Below are positions 25,244 to 34,452 of a stretch of DNA of 64,000 bases, one piece after another. The DNA lies in contig CACLXG010000001.1 of NCBI GenBank assembly GCA_902610815.1, positions 202,775 through 266,774 on the forward strand, in the 5' to 3' direction. How positions within the stretch are numbered: the stretch's first letter is position 1; each line of letters starts with the position of its first letter. The position numbers were made by a program, and so were the translations under genes. The stretch comes from an uncultured Candidatus Actinomarina sp. GTDB taxonomy: Bacteria > Actinomycetota > Acidimicrobiia > Actinomarinales > Actinomarinaceae. Below the pieces are notes generated by a model that made no database searches, was not told the DNA's origin, and saw nothing but the letters and a program-made list of their open reading frames with translations.

Positions 25244-25721
25244 CGGAATTGAAATTGATAAAGATATTGCGGAAGAAACTCTGCTACCTGATGATTTAAA
25301 CTCATTAGCTGTTGGTAGTTATGTTGTTCCGGATCCTAGAAAGAGAAGTCAGTATCCCTATGTTGTACTTGGAGTTGTGCTATTAAGTTTTATAACATCT
25401 TTAATAATTGACTTTGTATCTTTTGTACCCGTGATAATTATTCTGAGTATTGTTGCTTTGTTATTATTTCTTGTTAATAATAAATTCAAAATTCAACAGC
25501 AAGAAGTTATTGAGAGAATAACAAACAATATCGATCACTCAATTGGGTATTATTCAATTGCATTGACATTTCAATTTACTTTTAAGAATATATTGACACC
25601 TGTCTGGACTGTAATTGTTTATTCCCATGAAAATCCACCTTTAAACAAAACAATAATTGAAATTAACGCATTTAGTGGGAAAGTTATTACTGAACCATAT
25701 ACAGAAAATTTAAATGCTTGA
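25236..25721 (+). CDS. Hypothetical two-span membrane protein
   Basis: 161 residues. A cytoplasmic N-terminal part of about 40 residues (ending VPDPRKRSQYPY) leads to two adjacent spans (about 42-60 and 63-82), then a soluble C-terminal domain of mixed strands (SIGYYSIALTFQFTF, WTVIVYSHENPPLNK, IIEINAFSGKVI) somewhat like PepSY-type or cystatin-like small folds. No family is recognised. It lies between thrS and pgsA, where M. tuberculosis has an HIT-family gene, and overlaps both neighbours by 8 bases. Confidence 0.6.
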   Translation: MVDGIEIDKDIAEETLLPDDLNSLAVGSYVVPDPRKRSQYPYVVLGVVLLSFITSLIIDFVSFVPVIIILSIVALLLFLVNNKFKIQQQEVIERITNNIDHSIGYYSIALTFQFTFKNILTPVWTVIVYSHENPPLNKTIIEINAFSGKVITEPYTENLNA

Positions 25722-26286
25722 GAAATATTTTAAAAATAGTTCTGAAGTTTTTGCTAAGCCATTTATAAAGATATTAAGATATTTAAATTTAAAACCTAAT
25801 ACAGTATCAACTTTCGGACTCGCTGTAATTATTGCTGGATCTTATTGCTTTTATCTTGAAAATAGAAACCTTGGTATTGTATTAATTTTTCTAGGCAGTG
25901 CAATAGATGGTCTTGACGGCCCATATGCACGAGAAATGGATTTAGTTAGTGAAAGAGGTGGAATTCTTGATTCTCTAATAGACAGGATAGGAGAATTAAT
26001 AATTTGGAGCGTTGTTGGTATTTCTTTTACAAATAGCGATATTGAACTCTTCACAATATTTTCCATACTTGTTTCGTCAAATTTAATTCCGTACATGCGA
26101 GCAAAATCTGAATATTTTGGATTACAAAATAAAAAAGGTTTAGCTGCAAGACCAGAAAGAGTTATATTCGCAGTGTTATATATGTTTTTTGATTTTAATT
26201 TTCTCTATGTATACATATTCGCAGTTATTACATGGATAACAGCATTACAAAGATTTACATATTTGTATCAACACTTATCAAAATGA
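25714..26286 (+). CDS. pgsA: CDP-alcohol phosphatidyltransferase (phosphatidylinositol-phosphate synthase type)
   Basis: 190 residues, six-span family. The CDP-OH signature is complete: Asp65, Asp68-Gly69, Ala72-Arg73, Gly82, Asp86 and Asp90 with the canonical spacings. With PatA- and PimA-like genes directly downstream, it most likely joins inositol phosphate to CDP-diacylglycerol to give phosphatidylinositol phosphate in the inner membrane, the first step to PIMs. The substrate is inferred from gene context. It overlaps patA as ATGA. Confidence 0.9.
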   Translation: MLEKYFKNSSEVFAKPFIKILRYLNLKPNTVSTFGLAVIIAGSYCFYLENRNLGIVLIFLGSAIDGLDGPYAREMDLVSERGGILDSLIDRIGELIIWSVVGISFTNSDIELFTIFSILVSSNLIPYMRAKSEYFGLQNKKGLAARPERVIFAVLYMFFDFNFLYVYIFAVITWITALQRFTYLYQHLSK

Positions 26287-27128
26287 AATTTTTAATAATT
26301 AAATTTATACATCGTCTTATTAGAAAAATTAGTTTACGTAAAATTTTGGTTTTATCCTATCCAATAGGATTCATATATTATTTTCTAACGCCAAGAAGCA
26401 ACATCAAACTTAATAAACGAAAGAAAAATATTACAAACTACTCACCACTGCTTGTAAAAATTAATTACGTTAAGTACTGGATTGAAACTATTTGGCTATC
26501 GAAAGAAGGCTATGACTCACAAATTTTGCAAGATGTAGAAATAATTAACGAAGATGAAGTAAAAAAATTAAATAGAAATTTTGACTCATTCATTATTGCT
26601 TTGCCACATGTAGGTAATTGGGAATTTGCTATTCCCATGGGTAAATCTTTAAACCTTAAACTACTTGCCGTTGCTGAGCCTTTATCAGATATAAATATTG
26701 TTAAATGGTTTACAGACTTAAGAGAATCACTAGGTTGTAAAATAATATTAGGTGGAAAAGGTCAAAATACATACCAGCAATTAAGTAATCATCTTGATGA
26801 GGGATACCATGTATGTTTACTTGCAGATAGACATGTTGGTAAAAGTGGAATAGGTGTAGAGTTCTTTAATCAATTAGCAGCATTTCCTAAGGGTCCAGTT
26901 TCTTTATCTCTAGAAAAACAAGTACCAATAATTCCAGCTACTTTTTTAAAAATAGATAATAAATATAAACTCGTTTTTGGAAAACCTTTTATTGTTCCTC
27001 ACTTTGAAAATGATGCTCAAAGCATTCAGCATGGTTTGAAAGTGTTAAGTAAAGAATTAGAAAAACTTATACTATTAGATCCGAACCAATGGCATTCAAT
27101 TCAACCTGTCTGGACTAGTGAGTATTAA
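26283..27128 (+). CDS. patA: LPLAT-family acyltransferase, probable PIM acyltransferase
   Basis: 281 residues. The HX4E acyltransferase motif is LPHVGNWEFA (His109, Glu114), and a second block (GGKGQNTYQQLSNHLDEG, LLADRHVGKSGIGVEFF) fits the lauroyl/PIM acyltransferase family. It would acylate a mannose of phosphatidylinositol mannoside at the membrane. A frame opens at 26232, but ATG 26283 forms an ATGA junction with pgsA and is preferred. It overlaps pimA by 11 bases. Confidence 0.85.
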   Translation: MKFLIIKFIHRLIRKISLRKILVLSYPIGFIYYFLTPRSNIKLNKRKKNITNYSPLLVKINYVKYWIETIWLSKEGYDSQILQDVEIINEDEVKKLNRNFDSFIIALPHVGNWEFAIPMGKSLNLKLLAVAEPLSDINIVKWFTDLRESLGCKIILGGKGQNTYQQLSNHLDEGYHVCLLADRHVGKSGIGVEFFNQLAAFPKGPVSLSLEKQVPIIPATFLKIDNKYKLVFGKPFIVPHFENDAQSIQHGLKVLSKELEKLILLDPNQWHSIQPVWTSEY

Positions 27129-28107
27129 AGTACTTCTAGTAACTCCTTATTCATTTCAAAAATATGGGGGAGTACAGAACCAGGTAAATCTTATGGAAGA
27201 TTATTTATCTTCGCATGAGGAATTTGAAGTTAAGGTATTTGCTTATGGTAAAACAGAGTCATTAGATTCGAATAAAGTTTTCAATATTCCATTTAACTCC
27301 TCTGTATCATCAGTATTACTTTTTCCAAATAGGAAATTGTTACTTGATTATATTGATTGGGCCGATGTTGTTCACGTACACGAACCTTTTGTTCCATTAT
27401 TATTTTGGAAACTTCCTAAGAGTAAAAAATACATTTTTACACACCATGCTTCATTAGGAGCGATTATTACAACCATATTGAGTATTATTTATAAAATTTT
27501 TAGATATACAAGTATTAGTACTTATGTAAGTAAATCATCCGAATCTAACGCTCGATCTTTAAATAATGAACCAGTATTGATTCCAAATATGATAAAAATT
27601 AATCAACACATTTCTTTTAATAAAAGTCAAGGATATCTATTTATTGGACGTCAAGAAATTAGGAAGAACTATAGGTTTTTTGTGAAACTATCAAATCATA
27701 ATCAATTCACAAATAAATTATTTTATGCAATAACAAATAAAGACAAATCTGATAAAAATATTACAGTTTTTAAAAATCCAACTGATGAATTTAAAAATGA
27801 AATCTTAGCTACAACTAATATTTATCTTGCTTTAAACACAAAAAGTGAAAGTTTCGGTATAACACTTTTAGAAGCAGTCAATAATGGGAATCTTGTAATT
27901 TCTAGTGATTTAAATTCTTTCATTAATGTATTACCAAATTCCTATATTGTATATAAAAATAATGATTTTGAATCGTTATGTAATGTATTAACAAAATTAG
28001 ATTCAAAAGATTTAAATTCTCTCTGGAATAAACAATTCGAAGATATACGTAAGTATGATTTAGAAAAAAATATGAAGAAGTTCATTTTATTATATTCAAA
28101 CTTATGA
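27118..28107 (+). CDS. pimA: GT4 glycosyltransferase, probable phosphatidylinositol mannosyltransferase
   Basis: 329 residues. The N-terminal half opens VLLVTPYSFQKYGGVQNQV and has VVHVHEPFVPLLFW, as in PimA. The C-terminal half has FIGRQEIRKNY and the nucleotide-sugar site ESFGITLLEA. It would add the first mannose from GDP-mannose to phosphatidylinositol. Start codon is GTG, inside the end of patA. It is shorter than the mycobacterial enzyme (about 378 residues). Confidence 0.87.
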   Translation: MSIKVLLVTPYSFQKYGGVQNQVNLMEDYLSSHEEFEVKVFAYGKTESLDSNKVFNIPFNSSVSSVLLFPNRKLLLDYIDWADVVHVHEPFVPLLFWKLPKSKKYIFTHHASLGAIITTILSIIYKIFRYTSISTYVSKSSESNARSLNNEPVLIPNMIKINQHISFNKSQGYLFIGRQEIRKNYRFFVKLSNHNQFTNKLFYAITNKDKSDKNITVFKNPTDEFKNEILATTNIYLALNTKSESFGITLLEAVNNGNLVISSDLNSFINVLPNSYIVYKNNDFESLCNVLTKLDSKDLNSLWNKQFEDIRKYDLEKNMKKFILLYSNL

Positions 28108-28122
28108 TGTAATATTAAAGAT

Positions 28123-29007
28123 ATGAAAATCGAATCTACAAATAAAGTTAAAAAAGGTCTCGCAGAAATGCTTAAAGGTGGGGTCATTATGGACGTTGTA
28201 AATGCTGAACAAGCAAAAATTGCTGAAAAAGCTGGAGCAGTAGCAGTTATGGCTTTAGAGCGAATTCCTGCAGATATTAGAGCAGACGGTGGAGTAGCAA
28301 GAATGTCTTCAGTAGGTATAATTCAAGAAGTAATGGACTCAGTCTCTATACCTGTAATGGCTAAAGCTAGGATTGGTCATTTCGTTGAAGCTCAGATATT
28401 GGACTCATTAGGAATTGATTTTATTGACGAGTCAGAAGTATTAACGCCTGCTGATGAGGTAAATCATATTAATAAACAAAGTTTCAAAGCTCCATTTGTA
28501 TGCGGTGCTACTGGATTAGGTGAAGCTACAAGAAGAATTGCTGAAGGTGCTTCAATGATAAGAACAAAAGGTGAAGCTGGCACTGGCAATGTTGTGGAAG
28601 CAGTAAGACATATGAGAACTATTACTAATGAACTAAATGAAGTTATCGCATGTGATGAAAATGAAATTGTAGCTCTTAGTAAAAAGTTTCGTGCTCCTCT
28701 TAATGTGTTGGAAGAGATAAAAGAACAAAATAAACTACCAGTCGTCAATTTTGCTGCTGGTGGTATTGCAACACCTGCTGACGCTGCATTAATGATGCAA
28801 TTGGGATGCGACGGTGTTTTTGTTGGTTCTGGTATATTTAAAAGCGGTGATCCCGCTGAAAGAGCAGAAGCAATTGTAATTGCAACTACTAACTACAATG
28901 ATCCGAAAGTTCTATCTGAAGTATCCAAAGACCTCGGTGAACCTATGGTAGGTATAAATATTGATACATTATCTGAGGAAGAGAAATTAGCTAAAAGAGG
29001 TTGGTAA
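28123..29007 (+). CDS. pdxS: Pyridoxal 5'-phosphate synthase subunit PdxS
   Basis: 294 residues, full length. It joins ribose 5-phosphate, glyceraldehyde 3-phosphate and ammonia into PLP. Lys81 (MAKARIGHF) and Lys149 ([16 protein letters not shown]) are the two Schiff-base lysines; Asp24 sits in [18 protein letters not shown] (28110-28115) is 7 bases before the ATG, suggesting a new leaderless unit. PLP is the cofactor of GcvPB in this window. The next gene starts at its stop codon. Confidence 0.97.
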   Translation: MKIESTNKVKKGLAEMLKGGVIMDVVNAEQAKIAEKAGAVAVMALERIPADIRADGGVARMSSVGIIQEVMDSVSIPVMAKARIGHFVEAQILDSLGIDFIDESEVLTPADEVNHINKQSFKAPFVCGATGLGEATRRIAEGASMIRTKGEAGTGNVVEAVRHMRTITNELNEVIACDENEIVALSKKFRAPLNVLEEIKEQNKLPVVNFAAGGIATPADAALMMQLGCDGVFVGSGIFKSGDPAERAEAIVIATTNYNDPKVLSEVSKDLGEPMVGINIDTLSEEEKLAKRGW

Positions 29008-29589
29008 TTGAAAGTTGGGATACTTTCATTCCAAGGTAGTTTTCTTGACCATTCAAAAAGTATTCATGAACTTGGTCATGAATCATTATTAATCAAACAA
29101 TCTAAAGATTTAACTTCTGTGGATGCGTTAATTCTCCCGGGTGGAGAATCTACAGCAATGAAAAAGATTGATCAATTTAGTAATTTATTAAATGATGTAG
29201 ATCGGCTTATTAAGGATGGCATACCTACTTTATCTACATGTGCTGGAACAATACTTTTAGCAAAAGAAGTTATTGATGGCGAAGTAACCATTCCAAATAT
29301 TGATATTGAAGTTACAAGAAATGCATATGGTAGACAAACAGAATCATTTGAAGGAAGTGTTAGGTTTTATGATAACGAAGATATTTATTGTTTTATAAGA
29401 GCACCAAAAATATCAAAAATATTGTCAGATACAGTAAATGTTATTGCTCAACATAATGATGAGATAGTTGGAGTTGCTCAAGGAAATGTTGTCTCATTAA
29501 CATTTCATCCCGAACTTAATAATGATGAATATTATTTAAATTGGTTAAACGATTTTATTAAAGAAGGTAAAAATGTCAGGTCATTCTAA
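29008..29589 (+). CDS. pdxT: Pyridoxal 5'-phosphate synthase glutaminase subunit PdxT
   Basis: 193 residues. It supplies ammonia from glutamine to PdxS. Motifs: LPGGEST (43-49), nucleophile Cys78 in LSTCAGTILLA and FHPEL with the catalytic His-x-Glu. It starts with a TTG codon immediately after the pdxS stop. It overlaps the yebC start by 17 bases. Confidence 0.95.
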   Translation: MKVGILSFQGSFLDHSKSIHELGHESLLIKQSKDLTSVDALILPGGESTAMKKIDQFSNLLNDVDRLIKDGIPTLSTCAGTILLAKEVIDGEVTIPNIDIEVTRNAYGRQTESFEGSVRFYDNEDIYCFIRAPKISKILSDTVNVIAQHNDEIVGVAQGNVVSLTFHPELNNDEYYLNWLNDFIKEGKNVRSF

Positions 29590-30316
29590 ATGGTCTACTA
29601 TCAAAAGAAAAAAAGGTGCAAATGATGCCAAAAGAGGTAAATTATTTGCAAAATTGATTAAAGGAATAGAGGTAGCTGCAAAGAACGGCGGTACTGATCC
29701 ATCAGCAAATGCATCTTTATATCAAGCAATTTCAAAAGCAAAATCCAGTTCCGTTCCTAATGACAATATTGAACGAGCATTAAAAAGAATTGACGGAAAT
29801 GCTGATACTGGAGAAATATTAGAGCTTACATATGAAGGTTATGGTCCGTTTGGAGTAGCTATTCTAATTAACTGTCTAACTGATAATAAAAATAGAACAT
29901 CCTCTGATGTTAGAGCTGCTTTAACTAAAAACAACGGATCAATGGGTAATCCTGGCAGTGTTAATTATTTATTTGAAAGAAAAGCTATATTTCAATTCGA
30001 TACATTCGATGATGAACTTATTGAAATGGGTATAAATAACAATTGTTTAGAAATTCAAGAAGATAAAAATTCATTAACATTTGAATACGATCCTAAGGAT
30101 TTTAAGTTAATTTATGAACTTTTCAACTCAAGCCCTTATACACCATCCAATGCTGAAGTAGCATATATACCTTCTTCATCAATAAATTTAAATGCTGATC
30201 AATTTTCAAAAATAACAAAATTAATTGAGTCTTTAGAAGAATTAGACGATGTTCAAGACGTTTACGCAAATTTTGATATTGAAGAAAAAGAACTAGAGTC
30301 ATTACTTTCTGAATAA
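29573..30316 (+). CDS. yebC: YebC/PmpR-type transcription or translation factor
   Basis: 247 residues, full length with three domains. It opens with the invariant SGHSKWSTIKRKKGANDAKRGKLFAKL-type start (split here for length: SGHSKWSTIKRKKGAND then AKRGKLFAKL). The family acts as DNA-binding regulators or, as shown for some members, as a translation factor for proline stretches. It overlaps pdxT and is followed, 19 bases later, by the nuclease-like gene in the place where ruvC normally lies. Confidence 0.95.
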   Translation: MSGHSKWSTIKRKKGANDAKRGKLFAKLIKGIEVAAKNGGTDPSANASLYQAISKAKSSSVPNDNIERALKRIDGNADTGEILELTYEGYGPFGVAILINCLTDNKNRTSSDVRAALTKNNGSMGNPGSVNYLFERKAIFQFDTFDDELIEMGINNNCLEIQEDKNSLTFEYDPKDFKLIYELFNSSPYTPSNAEVAYIPSSSINLNADQFSKITKLIESLEELDDVQDVYANFDIEEKELESLLSE

Positions 30317-30335
30317 TAAAAAGTAATATTTAGAT

Positions 30336-30689
30336 ATGGTTAATAAAGCAAAAAAACAGGGAACTACGTACGAAACAAATATAGTAAATAGATTAAATAA
30401 AAATAATAAATTTAAATCACAACGATTTGCAGAAGGTGGATCGAAAGATTTAGGAGATGTCCAACTTTTCGTTGATGATGAAGAATATTTTATAGAAGCT
30501 AAATCCCGTCAAAATTTAAACATTCATCAATCATTAGATAAAGCAATAGAAAAATCAGGAAGTGATAATACTGTTTTATTTTGGAAAAAGTTAAAAAAGA
30601 GAGATGGTAATTCTAGAAGATCATCAGACGGTATGCCAGAAGTGGTATCAATGTCATATGATTTATTTATTAAATTATTAAATAAATAA
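30336..30689 (+). CDS. Hjc-like PD-(D/E)xK nuclease, candidate Holliday junction resolvase
   Basis: 117 residues. An N-terminal helix carries Glu13 after GTTYE. A strand pair shows SQRFAEGGSKDLGDVQL with candidate metal ligand Asp41 (or Asp38), then FIEAKSR with Glu54 and Lys56: the E-D-ExK order and spacing of the archaeal/phage Hjc group of PD-(D/E)xK nucleases. Such enzymes cut four-way DNA junctions. It lies exactly between yebC and queA, where many bacteria have ruvC-ruvA-ruvB. TAATAT (30324-30329) is 6 bases before the ATG. The resolvase role is inferred; a general nuclease is possible. Confidence 0.65.
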   Translation: MVNKAKKQGTTYETNIVNRLNKNNKFKSQRFAEGGSKDLGDVQLFVDDEEYFIEAKSRQNLNIHQSLDKAIEKSGSDNTVLFWKKLKKRDGNSRRSSDGMPEVVSMSYDLFIKLLNK

Positions 30690-31684
30690 TGCCTTTTGAG
30701 TCAAAGGTTTATAATTACAATCTTCCTAAAGAGTCTATAAACCAAACTCCATATACAGATCCAAATTTATCTAAATTATTAATAGCTAACACAAAACAGA
30801 TTATTGAATTTAAAGATATAAGCTCGATCATAAAGAGACCGTCATTATTCATTCTGAATAAATCTCAAGTACAAAGTGTTAGAGTTGTAAGTAAAAAATC
30901 TACTGGAGGAAAAATAGAAGTATTTGTTTTAGACATTCAATCTACTTATATTGCTACATGTTTAATTAAATCCACCGATAAAAAAATCCTTAATAAAAAA
31001 TATAAACTTCAAAAATTTAACTTCGAAATCATAGGAATTCTAAATGATACATATGAGATTAAATTTAATATTCCTGTGTTAGAAATAATTAAAAGTCATG
31101 GTCAAATTCCGTTGCCTCCATACATAAAAGATGATTCTTCTAAGTATGAATATTACAATAACCAATTTGCTGAAGGTGGGTTTTCTGTTGCATCTCCAAC
31201 GGCAGGTTTACATTTTTCTAATCAACAAATAAATAAACTTACAAAAGAAGGACACAAATTTATATTTATCAATTTAGATGTAAATATAGATACTTTTAAA
31301 CCTATAACAGAAAGATATTTAGAAGATCACAAAATACATAAAGAAAATTATCAAATCAGTAAAAATGATTTTGAAATAATTTTAGATGCTAAAAATTCAA
31401 ATATAGATATTTATTGTGTTGGAACAACATCATTAAGAGCTATAGAGTCTTCTTATGAAACTGGGGAACTTTCTAGTTCTACAGATTATTTTATATATCC
31501 AGATACTAAAATTAATATTCCTAATTATTTGATTACAAATTTTCATGCACCAAATAGTTCACTACTTTCAATAGTGGATTGCATATACGGATCACAATGG
31601 AAAGATTTATATAAATTTGCTATTGATTCTGAATTAAAATTTTTAAGTTTTGGTGATGCAGTACTATTTAATGTAAATGAATAA
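30689..31684 (+). CDS. queA: S-adenosylmethionine:tRNA ribosyltransferase-isomerase
   Basis: 331 residues, near family length. It builds epoxyqueuosine on tRNA by transferring ribose from SAM to preQ1. Family blocks are YNLPKESINQTPYTD, GQIPLPPYI, SVASPTAGLHFS and TNFHAPNSSLL. It starts at a TAATG junction with the nuclease-like gene and overlaps tgt by 8 bases. Genes for preQ1 synthesis and for the final reductase are not in the window. Confidence 0.95.
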   Translation: MPFESKVYNYNLPKESINQTPYTDPNLSKLLIANTKQIIEFKDISSIIKRPSLFILNKSQVQSVRVVSKKSTGGKIEVFVLDIQSTYIATCLIKSTDKKILNKKYKLQKFNFEIIGILNDTYEIKFNIPVLEIIKSHGQIPLPPYIKDDSSKYEYYNNQFAEGGFSVASPTAGLHFSNQQINKLTKEGHKFIFINLDVNIDTFKPITERYLEDHKIHKENYQISKNDFEIILDAKNSNIDIYCVGTTSLRAIESSYETGELSSSTDYFIYPDTKINIPNYLITNFHAPNSSLLSIVDCIYGSQWKDLYKFAIDSELKFLSFGDAVLFNVNE

Positions 31685-32762
31685 TATTAACTTAAAAACG
31701 ATCGCTACAGATGGTAAAGCTAGAGTTAATGATGTAATAATAAATAGTAAATCTCTTCAAACTCCTACATTTATGCCAGTTGCAACAAGGGGTGCAATTA
31801 AATCTCTCCCTCTTAATTATTTAGAAAAAACTGATGTACTTTTAGCTAATACCTACCATCTCTATCTTCGGCCTGGGCTTGATGTAATTAAAGAGTTCGA
31901 AGGACTGCATAATTTTATTGGTTGGGATAATTTAATACTGTCTGATTCTGGTGGTTTTCAGGGATGGTCAATTCCAAATAAGTTTAATGAAGATGGTATA
32001 GAGTTTAAAAATATTTATGACGGATCTAAATTTTTTATGGATCCAATTCTTTCAATGGATATACAAAATACTTTAAATAGTGATATCGCAATGATTCTAG
32101 ATTCTTTAGTAGATATAGATAAAGATTACAACAATCAGCTCCAATCAATAAATACAACAAAAAAATGGGCTGAAATTGCTCGTGATTATCATTCGAATAA
32201 TAATCAATCATTGTTTGGAATAGTGCAGGGAGGCAAGTTTCTCGAATTGAGAGAAAAGTCATCTATCGATATGGTTTCATTAAATTTTGATGGTTATGCA
32301 ATAGGTGGTCTAGCAATAGGTGAAACACCAGAGGAGAGAAAAAACATAGTAGATTTTACTGTAGATTTTCTTCCAAAAGATAAATTAAGGTATGTAATGG
32401 GCTTAGGTGATATCGAAGGAATGTTAAACCTAATAGATTCAGGAATTGATATGTTTGATTGTGTATGGCCTGCTCGACTCGCACGACACGGAAAAATAAT
32501 TAATAAAGGTAAATTTTTTAATCTTAAAAATAGTCAATTTAAAAACGATACAGAACCTTTGGTTTTAGAATGCGAATGTTTTGTATGTAAAAAATATTCA
32601 AAAGCATATTTACGACATTTACTTATAAATGAATCAACTTCAGCATGGCTATATTTAACTTTACATAATATATTTCAGACTGAAAATATACTTTCCGAAG
32701 TTAGAAAAAGTATATTAAACTCAGAATTTGAAAACTATAAAGAAAGTATTATAAATGGATGA
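31677..32762 (+). CDS. tgt: tRNA-guanine(34) transglycosylase
   Basis: 361 residues. It swaps guanine 34 for preQ1 in GUN-anticodon tRNAs. Signature blocks: TFMPVATRGAIKSL, LLANTYHLYLRPG, LSDSGGFQ with the Asp of substrate recognition, GIVQGG, and the zinc site CECFVCKKYSKAYLRHLL (Cys-x-Cys-x2-Cys and a late His). It works with QueA next door. It overlaps yajC by 8 bases. Confidence 0.96.
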   Translation: MNNINLKTIATDGKARVNDVIINSKSLQTPTFMPVATRGAIKSLPLNYLEKTDVLLANTYHLYLRPGLDVIKEFEGLHNFIGWDNLILSDSGGFQGWSIPNKFNEDGIEFKNIYDGSKFFMDPILSMDIQNTLNSDIAMILDSLVDIDKDYNNQLQSINTTKKWAEIARDYHSNNNQSLFGIVQGGKFLELREKSSIDMVSLNFDGYAIGGLAIGETPEERKNIVDFTVDFLPKDKLRYVMGLGDIEGMLNLIDSGIDMFDCVWPARLARHGKIINKGKFFNLKNSQFKNDTEPLVLECECFVCKKYSKAYLRHLLINESTSAWLYLTLHNIFQTENILSEVRKSILNSEFENYKESIING

Positions 32763-33003
32763 TTTAATTGCTCTTCTACCGTTAGTAACAGTTTTCCTAT
32801 TGTTCTATATAATCCTTTATATACCTCAAAGAAGACGACAAAAAAAACATAAATCTTATATTGAAGCATTAAAGATTGGTGACGATGTAGTTACTGAATC
32901 TGGCATATACGGTAGAGTTACCAATATAAAAGAAGAAAGTATCACACTCGTTCTTAAAAAAGGTGAAATTGAAATATTAAAAAGCAAAATACTTCATAAA
33001 TAG
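32755..33003 (+). CDS. yajC: Preprotein translocase subunit YajC
   Basis: 82 residues. One N-terminal span (about 4-22, LLPLVTVFLLFYIILYIPQR) and a small cytoplasmic barrel with GDDVVTESGIYGRVTNIKEE, typical of YajC. It associates with SecDF at the Sec channel. Three bases separate it from secD. Confidence 0.94.
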   Translation: MDDLIALLPLVTVFLLFYIILYIPQRRRQKKHKSYIEALKIGDDVVTESGIYGRVTNIKEESITLVLKKGEIEILKSKILHK

Positions 33004-33006
33004 ATC

Positions 33007-34452
33007 ATGAAACGAATAATAAAACTTTTATTTTTACCATTACTTTCTGCGGGTTTGTTAAGTTATGTATTCATCAATTCAATACAACCTAAGCTTGGCC
33101 TTGATCTTCAAGGCGGTATATCAGTTATTCTTACTGCTGAAGAAGATACTGAACCAGAATTAATTGAACAAGCTGTTGAAATTATGAGAACGAGAATTGC
33201 TGCATTTGGTGAAGTACAAGAACCTGAAATATCAATAAGCGGAGAAAATTCAGTATTAGTTCAACTACCCGGGTTAACCGATCAAGAAAAAGCATTAGAA
33301 GCAGTAGGTACTACAGGTTTATTAACATTTAGACCAGTCATAAGCTCATCTATGCAATCTGGTTACTCTCCAGCTTTAACTATTACTGAAAATCCAGATG
33401 ATCCAGAAAATCCTATTATTACTGCAGTTCCCGGTGTTGATGAATTAACAGGATTGTCTATAAACGATGATCCATCAACAACTTCTTACTTACTATCAAT
33501 TAGAGATGGATTTCCAGTTATTTATGAATTGGGACCAGCTGAGTTAACAGGTAATGATATTGATGATGCTTTGGCTGTGTACCCCCAAAACGAATGGGTT
33601 GTCCAGTTGAATTTTAAAGATGAATCTGCAAATAAGTTTACTGAGTTAACAAAGGTTCTTGCATCTAATTTAGGAGATCAGCGTAAATTAGCTATTGTTT
33701 TAGATGAAGAAGTAATTTCTGCTCCTCAAGTAGCATTCGACGTAAATCCAGATATTGGTATTACAGGAGGAACTGCATCTATTTCTATGGGAAATGTCGA
33801 TCAAGGAGAATCTGCAAATAATCTTGCAGTAGTATTACGTTATGGTGCTTTGCCAGTATCATTTGAAAGATCTTCCATTCAAAAAGTATCAGCTACTTTA
33901 GGTGAAAATACACTTAATTTAGGTCTACAAGCTGGATTAGTTGGTCTTATTATTGTAAGCATTTTTTTATTATTTTATTATCGTCTAACTGGGTTAATAG
34001 CAATTGTTGGTCTAGCATCTTTTGGTGCTTTATTTTACTCAGTTATTTCACTTCTTGGTGAATGGCAAGGATATACATTAACACTTGCTGGTATTGCAGG
34101 TTTTATCGTTTCAATAGGACTTACCGCCGACTCATATATAGTTATTTTTGAAAAATTAAAAGATGAATTAAAAATTGGTCGTTCTTTTAACTTTGCTACT
34201 GAAAAAGCTGTTAAAGAGGCATGGAACACAATATTAGTAGCTGACTTTGTTTCAATAATTGCAGCTATCATTCTTTACTTACTAGCTGTAGGACCTATTA
34301 GAGGTTTTGCTTTAACTCTTGGATTAGCAACAATATTTGATTTGTTTTATACAAGAATGTTCATTTCAACTGCAGTACCTGTTGTTGGTAATATAACTGA
34401 TAATCCAAGATTCTATTTTCCTTTGAGTAGAAAGGATATCGAGAATGTTTAA
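33007..34452 (+). CDS. secD: Protein translocase subunit SecD
   Basis: 481 residues. An N-terminal span, the periplasmic P1 region starting LGLDLQGGISVILTA, and six spans in the C-terminal half. Late family blocks are FDVNPDIGITGGTA, LRYGALPVSFE and ADSYIVIFEKLKDEL. It uses the proton gradient with SecF to pull proteins through SecYEG. The P1 region is shorter than in E. coli. It overlaps secF by 8 bases. Confidence 0.96.
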   Translation: MKRIIKLLFLPLLSAGLLSYVFINSIQPKLGLDLQGGISVILTAEEDTEPELIEQAVEIMRTRIAAFGEVQEPEISISGENSVLVQLPGLTDQEKALEAVGTTGLLTFRPVISSSMQSGYSPALTITENPDDPENPIITAVPGVDELTGLSINDDPSTTSYLLSIRDGFPVIYELGPAELTGNDIDDALAVYPQNEWVVQLNFKDESANKFTELTKVLASNLGDQRKLAIVLDEEVISAPQVAFDVNPDIGITGGTASISMGNVDQGESANNLAVVLRYGALPVSFERSSIQKVSATLGENTLNLGLQAGLVGLIIVSIFLLFYYRLTGLIAIVGLASFGALFYSVISLLGEWQGYTLTLAGIAGFIVSIGLTADSYIVIFEKLKDELKIGRSFNFATEKAVKEAWNTILVADFVSIIAAIILYLLAVGPIRGFALTLGLATIFDLFYTRMFISTAVPVVGNITDNPRFYFPLSRKDIENV

